Source: Massilia aurea (GTDB lineage Bacteria; Pseudomonadota; Gammaproteobacteria; Burkholderiales; Burkholderiaceae_D). From it: a stretch of DNA of 64,000 nt. The notes beneath the pieces were generated by a model, which saw only the letters and a list, made by a program, of their open reading frames with translations, was not told the DNA's origin and did no database searches. Within the stretch, counting starts at the first letter, position 1. The number at the start of each line of letters is the position of its first letter. The stretch is from contig NZ_JANUGZ010000001.1 in NCBI RefSeq assembly GCF_024753205.1, positions 620,001-684,000 of the forward strand. The letters run 5' to 3'. The translations under genes were made by a program, and so were the position numbers. Shown here piece by piece: positions 1 through 8,598 of this stretch.

Positions 1-123
1 GTGCCCGGCCTGTACGCGATCGGTGACGTCACGCGCGGGCTGAACCAGATCACGGTGGCCACCGGTCAGGCAGCCATTGCTGCAACGACGATCCACAACA
101 TGCTGCCGTGGGCGCTGCGCTGA
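1..123 (+). CDS. C-terminal end of an FAD/NAD(P)-dependent disulfide oxidoreductase (thioredoxin reductase-like), partial
   Basis: Only the last 40 codons are inside the window; the gene starts upstream. The tail reads VPGLYAIGDV then a TRGLNQI..ATGQAA stretch, which is the second FAD-binding motif (GxYAxGD, where the Asp contacts the FAD ribityl chain) followed by the helix that closes the active site in thioredoxin reductase-like flavoproteins. The family uses NADPH to reduce a disulfide partner or a flavin-linked acceptor. In thioredoxin reductases the Asp is usually followed by a Cys or Val and an RQ pair; here it is TRGLNQ, so ferredoxin/flavodoxin-NADP reductase of the same fold is a fair alternative. 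It converges on the next gene, with 11 bp between stop codons. Confidence 0.75.
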   Translation: MPGLYAIGDVTRGLNQITVATGQAAIAATTIHNMLPWALR

Positions 124-134
124 CGGGTTGAGTT

Positions 135-764
135 TTACTGGCCGCCGGCCAGCTTGCGGCGCCGCTCGATCGCCGCCTGCGCGGTCGTGTCGCCCGCCGC
201 TTCGGCGCGTTGCGCCTGCACGCCCAGCCATGCCAGCAGCGGTCGGCGCCAGCCCTGGGTCGACGCTGTGTCGACCGCCAGCGCGATGCCGGCCGGCGCG
301 ATGCGGCTCGCCTTGAACTGCGCGCCAGCCGCAACCAGCCGCGCCAGGGGATCGGCAATGGTCTCCAGCGTCCCACCACCAACAACGGCGCGATGCTGCT
401 CGGGCAGCAGCGTCACATCCAGACCATCCCACTGCCCGGCCAGATACGCGGCGTAGGCACGCTGCGCCGGCGTGGCGCCCTCCGCCAGCGCCGCGTACCC
501 CGGACAATCCTCGAACACCAGGCTGGCCACCTGCGCCGCGCAGCGCACCAGCTCGACCTGGGCCACGTGATCAAGACGGCCAGTGGCGGTGGTCTCGGCG
601 CGCGCTTCGCGGAACTCGGCATTCGACGCGGCCGTATGCCCTTTCAGGTAATCGTCTACCGAGGCGTCGAGCGCGCCCTTGGCATTTGCCTGCCAGTCGG
701 GTGGCAACGGCTTGCTCGCGCAGCCGGCCAGCATTGCAGCGATCAATAATGGAATGCACTTCAT
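135..764 (-). CDS. Predicted lipoprotein, last gene of an Mla-like operon
   Basis: The 209-residue protein starts with MKCIPLLIAAMLAGCAS, a lipoprotein signal with lipobox LAGC, so it should be cleaved and lipidated at Cys15. The ATG at 764 overlaps the stop of the MlaD-like gene in an ATGA quartet, which is why I prefer it to an upstream in-frame start at 803. The mature part is Ala-rich and mostly helical, with a conserved-looking CPGYAALAEG stretch and no motif I recognise. Lipoproteins often close ABC lipid-transport operons (PqiC and MlaA-type partners), so an outer-membrane role in the same transport path is inferred from position only. Confidence 0.75.
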   Translation of the reverse strand: MKCIPLLIAAMLAGCASKPLPPDWQANAKGALDASVDDYLKGHTAASNAEFREARAETTATGRLDHVAQVELVRCAAQVASLVFEDCPGYAALAEGATPAQRAYAAYLAGQWDGLDVTLLPEQHRAVVGGGTLETIADPLARLVAAGAQFKASRIAPAGIALAVDTASTQGWRRPLLAWLGVQAQRAEAAGDTTAQAAIERRRKLAGGQ

Positions 765-1708
765 GGCAACTTGATCTCCGGATTGGTGCGCGCGAACGGC
801 CACTTGCGGTTGATTTCCTCAACGAGGCGATTCACCTTGCGCAGACTGGCGTCGACATCGCCGCGCAGTGCGCTCAGGTCTTCGGTCGCTTCGCGCGTGT
901 TGGCGCCAACGGCCTGCGCCTCGACCAGCACGGCGTCGACTTTCTTCAAGGTGGCGCTCGCGTCCTTGAGCACGACATCCAGCTGGCGCACGGCCGCCTG
1001 GGCATCGTCCATCACGCCGGCCTGGCCGAACACGCGCTGGTCGGCCTTGGCCAGGATCAGATTCACGCGGTCGAGCGCTTCCATCAGCTTCTTCGCTTCT
1101 TCGTCGCCACCGAGCGCGCCACCGAGCACGCCATAACGCCCCGACATGCGGCCCGTCACGGCCGACAGGTTCGACAGGCTGGTGTTCACGTCCGAGCCGG
1201 ACGACGTCATCGTTTCCAGGTTTTCCAGCAGTCCGCGCGCCGTGGCGACGATTCGCGGGATTTCCGCGGTGGCGTCGCCGCGCAGCACGGTGCGGGTCGA
1301 GCCGGCCGGCAGCGGCGCATCGGTCAGCACGCCCGTGTAGGCGCGCAGCCGCGTTTCACCGACGATGCTCGACTCCAGCGTGAACACGCTCGAGGCGCGC
1401 AGCCACTTGGCGTCCTTGCTCTGGACGTCGACCAGGATATTCACCTTGCCGGTGTCGGCCAGCTCCACTTGGCGCACGCGCCCGATCGGAAAGCCGGCAA
1501 ACGTCATGTCCATGCCGGGAATGACGCCGGTCGAATCGTCGGCCACGAGCGTGAGGCGCTGGGTCGGCTCGAACACGCCGCGCGCGTACATCACGTAGAA
1601 CACGAAGCCGCAAATCATCAGCCCCAGAAAAACGAGGAGGATCACGGCCTTGGTTTCGACGTGCTTCGGCTCGTCGGGCAGCGCGCTATCGGGAATCTGG
1701 TCCGTCAT
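761..1708 (-). CDS. MlaD/MCE-domain protein of an ABC-type lipid transport system
   Basis: A 315-residue protein. Residues about 16-37 form one N-terminal membrane anchor (AVILLVFLGLMICGFVFYVM), followed by an MCE domain with the signature GVIPGMDMTFAGFPIGRV and VDVQSKDAKWLRASSVFTLES. The C-terminal half is a long helical coiled coil (LSNLSAVTG, DVDASLRKVNRLVEEI). MCE proteins form periplasmic rings that pass phospholipids between membranes. The ATG at 1708 was chosen because it directly precedes the anchor; the open frame continues upstream only as a shadow of the permease gene. It lies 20 bp after the permease gene and overlaps the lipoprotein gene by 4 bp, so the three are one transcription unit. 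Confidence 0.88.
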   Translation of the reverse strand: MTDQIPDSALPDEPKHVETKAVILLVFLGLMICGFVFYVMYARGVFEPTQRLTLVADDSTGVIPGMDMTFAGFPIGRVRQVELADTGKVNILVDVQSKDAKWLRASSVFTLESSIVGETRLRAYTGVLTDAPLPAGSTRTVLRGDATAEIPRIVATARGLLENLETMTSSGSDVNTSLSNLSAVTGRMSGRYGVLGGALGGDEEAKKLMEALDRVNLILAKADQRVFGQAGVMDDAQAAVRQLDVVLKDASATLKKVDAVLVEAQAVGANTREATEDLSALRGDVDASLRKVNRLVEEINRKWPFARTNPEIKLP

Positions 1709-1728
1709 GTGGGTATTGGTCCTGTCAA

Positions 1729-2535
1729 TCAGATGTATTTCAGTGCAAGCGAGGCCGCTTCGATCACGATCAGCACGAACAGCAGGCGCAGTGCGCCCGG
1801 CTGCACGGTCGAGACCAGGCGGCGCGGGTAGCGCTGCAATTCGAGGATGGCGGCCGTCGGGATCAGCGCCACGGCCAGGCCGAACAGCACCGTCTTGAGC
1901 ACGAAGCCGGCCGTGACGGTTGGCGCGAACACGCGCCCTACCGTGCGGGTATAGTCGCCCAGGCCCCACGGCGAGACGCCGTACACGTTCAGGTAGGCCA
2001 GCAGCAGCACGACGATGGACGTGACCAGCGCCAGCGTCAGCACCGCCACCGCATTCGCGATCAACTGGGGCACCAGGTCGTGGCGCATGCGGCGCAAGGC
2101 GTCGTCGCTGGCGCCACGCGCGGGCAGCGCGCGGTGAGCTAAGCCCAGCGCCGACGCGTCGAACGCCATGCTGGCGCGCAGCGCGACGAACAGCGCCGCG
2201 CACAGCGGAATCAGTTCGAGCACCAGCACCCGCACCACCATCTCGAGCGCAAAGCCCGACAAGCCATAGCTCTTGGCCGTGACCAGCACGATGCGGATGA
2301 TGACGAGGCTCACCAGGCATGCAGCCAGCGTGAACCAGGGCAGTACCTGCCAGGTACTGGCGTGGATGTGGCGCGCGGTAGCGTGGAAGCGCTCGCGCTG
2401 CCAGGTGGACGGCGAGAACGCGAGCACGATGGCGATTGCGCCCAGATGAATCATGTACCACCAGCTGCGCAGGTAGCGTTTGGCGTGCGCGAACCAGAGT
2501 TCGGGATGGGCGGTGGAAGGAAGCGAGCGCGGCAT
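1729..2535 (-). CDS. MlaE-like permease of an ABC lipid transporter (divergent)
   Basis: A 268-residue polytopic membrane protein, start at ATG 2535 (MPRSLPS). Five or six hydrophobic segments are visible, and VLVLELIPLCAALFVALR matches the core MlaE/YrbE segment. The usual coupling-helix motif, with Glu-Gln-Ile-Asp-Ala-Leu contacting the ATPase, is not recognisable; this place holds a longer loop around RALPARGASDDALRR. MlaE normally pairs with an MlaF ATPase, but no ATPase gene is adjacent on either side: RelA lies upstream, and MlaD plus a lipoprotein lie downstream. The assignment to the MlaE superfamily is reasonably secure, but its energising partner is unknown. Confidence 0.8.
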   Translation of the reverse strand: MPRSLPSTAHPELWFAHAKRYLRSWWYMIHLGAIAIVLAFSPSTWQRERFHATARHIHASTWQVLPWFTLAACLVSLVIIRIVLVTAKSYGLSGFALEMVVRVLVLELIPLCAALFVALRASMAFDASALGLAHRALPARGASDDALRRMRHDLVPQLIANAVAVLTLALVTSIVVLLLAYLNVYGVSPWGLGDYTRTVGRVFAPTVTAGFVLKTVLFGLAVALIPTAAILELQRYPRRLVSTVQPGALRLLFVLIVIEAASLALKYI

Positions 2536-2619
2536 GGGCTGAATGATACTGCGGTTGCGGCAGGCTGCGCGGGTCGGTGACAAATGATTACGTCACCTCC
2601 CCGCGCATAAAGCATGACA

Positions 2620-4860
2620 CTACTGCCGCTTCGCCTCCATCACGCCGCCCACTTCCATGATCGCCGCCAGCGCCTTCTGCGCCTGCGCCGTCGACCCGAT
2701 TTCGGCCGTGAAGATCATGCGCGCCTGCCCCTTGGCGCTTTGCGTATTCACCCCGATCACATTGATCTTCTCGCGCGAGAAGACTTCGGAGATATCGCGC
2801 AGCAGCCCTTGCCGGTCCTGCGCCAGGATGAACAGGTCGACCGGATACACGGTTTCGTTCCCCGCTGAACCCCATTCGGTCTGGATCACCCGTTCCGGCG
2901 ACTTGGCCTGCATCTCGGAGAAGTTCTTGCAGGTCAGCCGGTGGATCGAGACACCCTTGCCGCGCGTGACAAAACCGATGATCGGATCGGGCGGCGCCGG
3001 CTTGCAGCACTTGGCGAGCAAGGTCATGAGCCCCTCGGTGCCCAGCACCAGCACGCCCGACTTGGCGCCCTGCTCCACGCTCGAGGCGCGGCTCTTGTTG
3101 TCGAACTTCGGTTCCTCCACCGGCGCCGGTTCGTCGCCATCGTGCAGCGCAGCCTCCACGTGGCGCAGGCTGAACTTGTCCTTGCCCACTTCGATGAACA
3201 GTTCATCGACCTTGGCAAAGCCCAGCTTTTGCGCGAGCAGTTCCAGGTTGACGGCCGTCTTGCCTTCGCGCTGGAGCGACTTTTCGACGAGCGCGCGGCC
3301 ATGTGCCAGCGTTTCGGCCTGGTCCAGCGCATGGAACCATGCCCGGATCTTCGAGCGCGTGCGGCTGCTGACCGCGTAGCCGGGACTGAGCCAGTCGCGC
3401 GACGGGCCCTGGTTGCCGCTGGAGCCCTTGGCCGTAATGATTTCGCAGGTCTGGCCGTTCTTGAGCTGGGTATTGAGCGGCACCATCACGCCATCGATGC
3501 GCGCGCCGCGGCAGCGGTGGCCGACATCGCTGTGCAGGTGGTACGCGAAGTCGATCGGCGTGGCGCCCACCGGCAGTTCGAGCACCCGCGCCTGCGGTGT
3601 CAGCACGAAGATGCGGTCGTCGAGGGTCGTGGCCTTGAGCTTTTCAACCCATTCGCGCTGCAGTTCTTCCTGGCCCGACACTGCATCGGACACGTCGGTC
3701 TTCCAGGCCAGCAGCTGGCGCAGCCAGGCGATCTTTTCGTCGTATTGCTGGCTCTTGAAGTTGGAGCCCCCTTCTTCTTTATAACGCCAGTGCGCGGCGA
3801 TGCCGTATTCGGCAAAGTTGTGCATCTCCTGCGTGCGGATCTGCACTTCGAGCGGCCGGCCGTCTTCGGCCATGACCACCGTGTGCAGCGAGCGGTAACC
3901 ATTGGGCTTCGGGCGCGAGATATAGTCGTCGAATTCCTTCGGCACCGGCGTCCAGATATTGTGGATCACGCCCAGCACCGTGTAGCAGGTCTTGATGTCG
4001 GGGACGATCACGCGAAACGCGCGCACGTCATACAGCTCGGTGAAATCGAGCTCCTTGCCGCGCATCTTGCTCCAGATGCTGTAGATGTGCTTCGGCCGGC
4101 CCGACACATCGGCCGGAATCGAGGCCGATGCCAGCTCGCGTTGCAGGCGCTCGATCGACGAGGCGACGAAACTCTCGCGCGACATGCGCTTTTCTTCGAG
4201 CATCTTGGCAATGCGCTTGTAGGTATCAGGTTCGATGAAGCGAAACGCCAGGTCTTCGAGTTCCCACTTCAGTTGCCAGATGCCGAGCCGGTTGGCCAGC
4301 GGCGCATAGAAGTCCAGCACCTCGCGCCCGTAGGCGCGCGTGACGTCGTCAAACCGTTTGTGCTCGGCGAAGTGGCGCAGCGTGGCCGCGCACGAGGCCA
4401 GGCGCATCAGCACCACGCGCATGTCGGTGGCCATCGCCAGCAGCATCTTGCGCAGCGTCTCGTTTTGCGCCGCCGCCTGCTGGGCCGCATTCTTGCCGCT
4501 GCCCACGGGCGCGCCGCCGGCAGTCAGGTCGCGCAGGCGGATCAATTGATGCACGCCCTGCACGAGCGCAACGACGCCGGCGCCGAAGCGTTCCTCCAAG
4601 TCGGTGAACACGGCCGGGTCCATCAGCGCCAGCTCGAACACCAGGCCGGCGATGCGGGTTTCGGCATCGGTATTCAGGTACGCCAGCGTGCCGGCAGCGC
4701 CAAGCGAGAATTCGAACGCGCTCTGGCCCGAGCCGGCCAGGCGCGCGCCGTAGGCGCCGAACGCGTAGTCGAGCGCAGCGTGCACGCGCACGCAGTCCTC
4801 AGGGCTCAGCCCCTGTACCAGGCCGGTCTTGGTATCTCCTAACAGTGCGGTGGAGACCAT
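2620..4860 (-). CDS. relA: (p)ppGpp synthetase RelA
   Basis: A 746-residue protein. It has an N-terminal pseudo-hydrolase domain, a synthetase domain with RPKHIYSIWSKM and EFDDYISRPKPNGYRSLHTVV (the ExDD and G-loop region that makes pppGpp from ATP and GTP), a TGS domain starting at DDRIFVLTPQ, a helical/zinc-finger region with a KCCKPAPPDPIIGFVTRG motif, and a C-terminal ACT domain. The hydrolase His-Asp pair of SpoT is missing: the region reads LVFELALMDPAVFTDLEERFG. This marks a synthetase-only RelA that senses uncharged tRNA on the ribosome. The ATG at 4860 lies 4 bp after the ridA-like stop codon, suggesting co-transcription with the two upstream genes. Confidence 0.95.
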   Translation of the reverse strand: MVSTALLGDTKTGLVQGLSPEDCVRVHAALDYAFGAYGARLAGSGQSAFEFSLGAAGTLAYLNTDAETRIAGLVFELALMDPAVFTDLEERFGAGVVALVQGVHQLIRLRDLTAGGAPVGSGKNAAQQAAAQNETLRKMLLAMATDMRVVLMRLASCAATLRHFAEHKRFDDVTRAYGREVLDFYAPLANRLGIWQLKWELEDLAFRFIEPDTYKRIAKMLEEKRMSRESFVASSIERLQRELASASIPADVSGRPKHIYSIWSKMRGKELDFTELYDVRAFRVIVPDIKTCYTVLGVIHNIWTPVPKEFDDYISRPKPNGYRSLHTVVMAEDGRPLEVQIRTQEMHNFAEYGIAAHWRYKEEGGSNFKSQQYDEKIAWLRQLLAWKTDVSDAVSGQEELQREWVEKLKATTLDDRIFVLTPQARVLELPVGATPIDFAYHLHSDVGHRCRGARIDGVMVPLNTQLKNGQTCEIITAKGSSGNQGPSRDWLSPGYAVSSRTRSKIRAWFHALDQAETLAHGRALVEKSLQREGKTAVNLELLAQKLGFAKVDELFIEVGKDKFSLRHVEAALHDGDEPAPVEEPKFDNKSRASSVEQGAKSGVLVLGTEGLMTLLAKCCKPAPPDPIIGFVTRGKGVSIHRLTCKNFSEMQAKSPERVIQTEWGSAGNETVYPVDLFILAQDRQGLLRDISEVFSREKINVIGVNTQSAKGQARMIFTAEIGSTAQAQKALAAIMEVGGVMEAKRQ

Positions 4861-4864
4861 GCGC

Positions 4865-5215
4865 TCAGCGCAGCGCGGCGATGACGCACACCTCGACCAG
4901 GCAGGCCGGATTGGCCAGCTTCGCTTCGACGGTGGCGCGCGGCGGCGTGTGGCCCTGGGCGACCCACTCGTCCCAGACATCGTTCATGCCGGGGAAGTTG
5001 TCCATGTCCGAGATGAAGATATTGCAGGACAGGATGCACGATTTGTCGCTGCCCGCTTCGCCCAGCAAACGGTCGACGTGGCCCAGCACTTCGCGCATCT
5101 GGCCATCGATGCCCTGGGTGGTGTCTTCGGCGATCTGGCCGGCCAGGTACACGGTCTCGTTGTGGATCGCGACTTCGGACAGTCGTTTGCCTACGTGCAG
5201 TCGTTTGATTTCCAT
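4865..5215 (-). CDS. RidA/YjgF family protein (YoaB-like)
   Basis: A 116-residue protein of the Rid superfamily. Typical features are VYLAGQIAED near residue 22, a helical middle (VLGHVDRLLGEAGSDKS), ILSCNIFISDMDNFPGMNDVWDEW, and the C-terminal PPRATVEAKLANPACLVEVCVIAA, whose Arg binds the carboxylate of imine substrates and whose Glu activates water. RidA proteins deaminate reactive enamine/imine intermediates. I chose ATG 5215 because a purine-rich AAGAGA precedes it and the family begins here. An in-frame ATG at 5260 overlaps the hydrolase stop by 4 bp and would add 15 residues. It sits between the alpha/beta hydrolase and relA on the same strand. Confidence 0.88.
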   Translation of the reverse strand: MEIKRLHVGKRLSEVAIHNETVYLAGQIAEDTTQGIDGQMREVLGHVDRLLGEAGSDKSCILSCNIFISDMDNFPGMNDVWDEWVAQGHTPPRATVEAKLANPACLVEVCVIAALR

Positions 5216-5256
5216 GATCTCTTTCTGTTCGATAAAGGTTGATTCAGGCCGGATCG

Positions 5257-6144
5257 TCATGATCCCGTGCCGTTTAAAAATGTGCGGGCAAGCGCGATCT
5301 GATCGGCGTGCACGAAGGTCGGCGCATGGCCGACGCCGGGGATCTCGACCAAACGCGCCCGCGGCCCGCGGGTCGTCATCTGCTGCGCCGTGGCGCGCGA
5401 GAGCAGATCGGACTGTTCGCCACGCACCAGCAGCGTGGGGCACGTGATGGCATCCCAGGCTGCCCACAGCGCCGCTTCGTCCTCGGCCGCACGCGCTACC
5501 GTCATGCTGCGAAACGGCTGCGCCAGGTTCAGGTCGTAGTGGCGGCGCCACTGGCCGTCGCCGTCCTGGCGCAGCACATCGCTGGCCAGCTTGTGCCACT
5601 CGTCGTCGGCGTGCGGCCCGAACGTGGCCGAGACGGCCTTAATGTAATCCGCGCCGGCCGCAAAGCTCGGAAAGCGCACGTCCTGGCCGATGTACTCGCC
5701 GATGCGCTGCAGCGCCTCGCCGCCCAGTGCCGGGCCGATATCGTTGATCACGAGCCGCGAGATCGGCGAATTTTCCAGTGCCGCGAGCGACATGCCGATC
5801 AGGCCGCCCATCGAGGTGCCGAACCAGGCGACGTCTTCATTGTCGGAGCCGGCAGTGACACGGGCAATCAGCGTGACCATGTCGGCCACGTATTGCGACA
5901 CCTGATAACCGGCCGGATCGCGCAGCCGGTCGGAGCGGCCGCGCCCGACGATATCCGGGCACACGACACGCCACGTATCGCACAGCGCCTGCGCCATATC
6001 GTCAAAATCATCCCCGACGCGGGTTACGCCGTGCACGCACACGAGCACCTTCGGATTGTCCGCCGCGCCCCATTCCTTGTAGGCGACACGGTGCAAACCG
6101 GCAGGCGAGATGCACTGGACGCTCTTGAATCTGGGCTCGGACAT
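5257..6144 (-). CDS. Alpha/beta hydrolase
   Basis: A 295-residue alpha/beta-hydrolase fold protein. The oxyanion-hole HGVTRVGDDFDD follows beta-3, the nucleophile elbow is GTSMGG (Ser in the SxG turn), and the catalytic His is in GVGHAPTF near the C-terminus. The acid is probably the Asp in VRGEQSDLLS. No signal peptide is seen, so it is cytoplasmic. The substrate cannot be read from sequence; C-C bond hydrolases and esterases of aromatic or lactone substrates share this pattern. It is the first gene of a minus-strand set with the RidA-like gene and relA, and is divergent from bdhA. Confidence 0.88.
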   Translation of the reverse strand: MSEPRFKSVQCISPAGLHRVAYKEWGAADNPKVLVCVHGVTRVGDDFDDMAQALCDTWRVVCPDIVGRGRSDRLRDPAGYQVSQYVADMVTLIARVTAGSDNEDVAWFGTSMGGLIGMSLAALENSPISRLVINDIGPALGGEALQRIGEYIGQDVRFPSFAAGADYIKAVSATFGPHADDEWHKLASDVLRQDGDGQWRRHYDLNLAQPFRSMTVARAAEDEAALWAAWDAITCPTLLVRGEQSDLLSRATAQQMTTRGPRARLVEIPGVGHAPTFVHADQIALARTFLNGTGS

Positions 6145-6212
6145 CGCGACTCCGGAATAAGAAAATCATGAAAGGCGCCTGGCTGCTTTCGCACGCGGGA
6201 GGCGTTACGGTT

Positions 6213-6229
6213 AGAATTCTACCAATTCT
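6213..6229. promoter_or_regulatory. Inverted repeat in the divergent hydrolase/bdhA promoter region
   Basis: AGAATT and AATTCT are separated by five bases, 53 bp upstream of the bdhA start and 69 bp from the start of the divergent alpha/beta hydrolase gene. The surrounding stretch is the only AT-rich part of this intergenic region, so it may be an operator or part of a promoter. No specific regulator is inferred. Confidence 0.3.
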
Positions 6230-6281
6230 GAGGGAGTTCCCCCCATACGCTCGCCATCGGGCATTTACCCATGAGGACACA

Positions 6282-7076
6282 ATGACATCGACCATGCTAA
6301 ACGGTAAAACGGCTCTCGTCACCGGATCGACCTCCGGCATCGGCCTGGGCATCGCACGCTCGCTGGCCGAACAGGGGGCCAATATCGTGTTCAACGGCTT
6401 CGGCGACGCGCAGCAAATCGAAAAGCTCTACACCGATATCGGCGCCGAATTCGGTGTGCAGACGGCGTACCACAATGCCGACATGTCCAAGCCCGACGAG
6501 ATCGCCGCGCTGATGCAGTATGCGAACGACAAATTCGGCGGCGTCGACATCCTGGTCAACAATGCCGGCATCCAGCACGTGGCCGCGCTCGAAGATTTTC
6601 CGGCCGAACGCTGGGACGCGATCATCGCCATCAACCTGAGCTCGGCGTTCCACACGACGCGCCTGGCCCTGCCCGGCATGAAGCAAAAGAACTGGGGCCG
6701 CATCATCAATCTGGCCTCGGTCCATGGCCTGGTGGGCTCGAGCCAGAAGTCAGCCTATGTCGCGGCCAAGCACGGGCTGGTCGGCCTGACCAAGGTCACC
6801 GCGCTGGAAACGGCGCAGACGGGCGTGACCTGCAATGCGATCTGCCCCGGCTTCGTGCTCACGCCACTGGTCCAGAAGCAGGTGGACGACCGCGCCGCCC
6901 GCGAAGGGCTCGACAACGACGCCGCGCGCAAGGCGCTGCTGCTCGAAAAGCAGCCGTCCGGCGAATTCGTCACGCCCGACGAACTGGGCGCGCTGGCTGT
7001 GTTCTTCTGCAGCCCGGCGGCGAACCAGGTGCGCGGCGTGGCCTGGAATATGGACGGCGGCTGGGCTGCCCAGTAA
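6282..7076 (+). CDS. bdhA: 3-hydroxybutyrate dehydrogenase
   Basis: A 264-residue short-chain dehydrogenase, start at ATG 6282 preceded by GAGGA. The NAD-binding TGSTSGIGLGIA motif, the NNAGIQHVAALEDFP segment, the active-site Ser in NLASVHGLVGSSQKSAYVAAKHG with YxxxK, and the C-terminal GGWAAQ are all those of bacterial D-3-hydroxybutyrate dehydrogenases. The enzyme interconverts D-3-hydroxybutyrate and acetoacetate with NAD+ in the cytoplasm. The acetoacetate could be activated by the ScoAB CoA transferase encoded at 12549-13940. The start was chosen over an upstream in-frame ATG at 6168 because of the ribosome site and family length. Confidence 0.93.
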   Translation: MTSTMLNGKTALVTGSTSGIGLGIARSLAEQGANIVFNGFGDAQQIEKLYTDIGAEFGVQTAYHNADMSKPDEIAALMQYANDKFGGVDILVNNAGIQHVAALEDFPAERWDAIIAINLSSAFHTTRLALPGMKQKNWGRIINLASVHGLVGSSQKSAYVAAKHGLVGLTKVTALETAQTGVTCNAICPGFVLTPLVQKQVDDRAAREGLDNDAARKALLLEKQPSGEFVTPDELGALAVFFCSPAANQVRGVAWNMDGGWAAQ

Positions 7077-7088
7077 TAATTCTCCCGT

Positions 7089-7115
7089 CGTGGCCGGGCT
7101 TGTTGCCCGGCCACG
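7089..7115 (+). terminator. Stem-loop after bdhA
   Basis: A perfect 11-bp inverted repeat (CGTGGCCGGGC and its complement) with loop TTGTT begins 13 bp after the bdhA stop. No U-tract follows, so it may be a weak terminator or an mRNA 3'-end stabiliser. Confidence 0.55.
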
Positions 7116-7239
7116 CACACTCCGGGTGCAAAAATTTCCACGCCGCACTGCTGCGGTGCAGCATGCGGATTTCCACAATAGCCCGCACCGCTTGAATGCG
7201 CCACCATGGCATTACTACCAACCTCGTTGAAGAGTTGCC

Positions 7240-8541
7240 ATGAAGAAGCCGTTTTATAAAATCCTGTACGTCCAGGTATTGTTCGCCATTGTTCTTGGCG
7301 TGTTGCTGGGCGTATTTTACCCAGAGGTAGGCACCGCGATGAAGCCACTGGGAGACGGCTTCATCAAACTGATCAAGATGATCATCGCCCCCGTGATCTT
7401 CTGTACCGTCGTCGCCGGTATCGCCGGCATGCAGGACATGAAGAAGATCGGCCGCGTCGGCGGCAAGGCACTGCTGTACTTCGAAGTCGTCTCGACCTTC
7501 GCCCTGGCCATCGGCCTGGTCGTGGCCAACGTCGCCAAGCCGGGTGCCGGCTTCAACGTCGATCCGGCCACGCTCGATTCGAGCGCGATTGCGCAATACA
7601 CGACCAATGCGCATGCCCAGACCACGACCGAGTTCATCATGCACATCATCCCGACGACGTTCGTGGATGCGTTTGCTACGGGTAACATCCTGCAAGTGCT
7701 GCTGGTCGCGATCCTGTTCGGTTTCGCGCTGTCGATGATGGGCGAGCGCGGCCGTCCGGTGACCAAGCTCATCGATGACGTTTCGCACGTGATCTTTGGC
7801 ATCGTCAATATCATCATGAAGGTTGCTCCGCTGGGCGCATTCGGTGCGATGGCGTTCACGATCGGCAAATACGGCATCGCATCGCTGCTGCCGCTGGCCA
7901 AGCTGATGGGTTCGTTCTACCTGACCTGCGCCCTGTTCATCTTCATCGTGCTGGGCGCAATCGCCCGCTTCACCGGCTTCTCGATCTTCAAGTTCATCCG
8001 CTACATCAAGGAAGAACTGCTGATCGTGCTGGGAACGTCGTCGTCGGAAAGCGCTCTGCCAAGCCTGATGCGCAAGCTGGAAAGCCTGGGCTGCGCCAAG
8101 CCGGTCGTCGGCCTGGTCGTGCCAACCGGCTACTCGTTCAACCTGGACGGCACCAATATCTACATGACGATGGCCGCCCTGTTCGTGGCGCAAGCAACCA
8201 ACACCGACCTGACGCTGACCCAGGAACTGACCATCCTGCTGGTGGCGATGCTGACCTCGAAAGGCGCATCGGGCATCACCGGCGCCGGCTTCATCACGCT
8301 GGCCGCAACGCTGGCCGTGGTGCCGACGATTCCGGTGGCCGGCATGGCGCTGATCCTGGGCATCGACCGCTTCATGAGCGAAGCGCGCGCGCTGACCAAC
8401 TTCATCGGCAACGGTGTCGCCACGGTCGTCGTGTCGAAATGGGAAAACGAACTTGACGTCAAGCGCATGGACGATGTCCTGCATGGCCGCGTGATCGTCG
8501 AAGACCAGACCACGATGAAGGCCGTGCGCGAAGCGGCGTAA
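7240..8541 (+). CDS. dctA: C4-dicarboxylate:cation symporter DctA
   Basis: A 433-residue inner-membrane carrier of the DAACS family. The first segment is [20 protein letters not shown]. The re-entrant serine-rich hairpin is [25 protein letters not shown], and the substrate/cation motif is [16 protein letters not shown], followed by [20 protein letters not shown]. DctA takes up succinate, fumarate and malate with protons or sodium. No DctBD two-component system is adjacent. A strong intrinsic terminator follows, so it is transcribed alone. The C-terminal tail after the last helix ([11 protein letters not shown]) is of normal length. Confidence 0.96.
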   Translation: MKKPFYKILYVQVLFAIVLGVLLGVFYPEVGTAMKPLGDGFIKLIKMIIAPVIFCTVVAGIAGMQDMKKIGRVGGKALLYFEVVSTFALAIGLVVANVAKPGAGFNVDPATLDSSAIAQYTTNAHAQTTTEFIMHIIPTTFVDAFATGNILQVLLVAILFGFALSMMGERGRPVTKLIDDVSHVIFGIVNIIMKVAPLGAFGAMAFTIGKYGIASLLPLAKLMGSFYLTCALFIFIVLGAIARFTGFSIFKFIRYIKEELLIVLGTSSSESALPSLMRKLESLGCAKPVVGLVVPTGYSFNLDGTNIYMTMAALFVAQATNTDLTLTQELTILLVAMLTSKGASGITGAGFITLAATLAVVPTIPVAGMALILGIDRFMSEARALTNFIGNGVATVVVSKWENELDVKRMDDVLHGRVIVEDQTTMKAVREAA

Positions 8542-8566
8542 TCGTCTGCGTTTGCCCTTCCATGAA

Positions 8567-8598
8567 AGCCGCACCCTTCGGGGTGCGGCTTTTTTTTT
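8567..8598 (+). terminator. Intrinsic terminator of dctA
   Basis: A 10-bp stem AGCCGCACCC / GGGTGCGGCT with a TTCG tetraloop is followed by nine T residues. The T-run ends exactly at the left terminal repeat of the insertion sequence. Confidence 0.92.

Noticed and set aside
2941..4842. A 633-codon plus-strand open frame opposite relA
   Set aside because: Antisense shadow; relA on the other strand is unmistakable.
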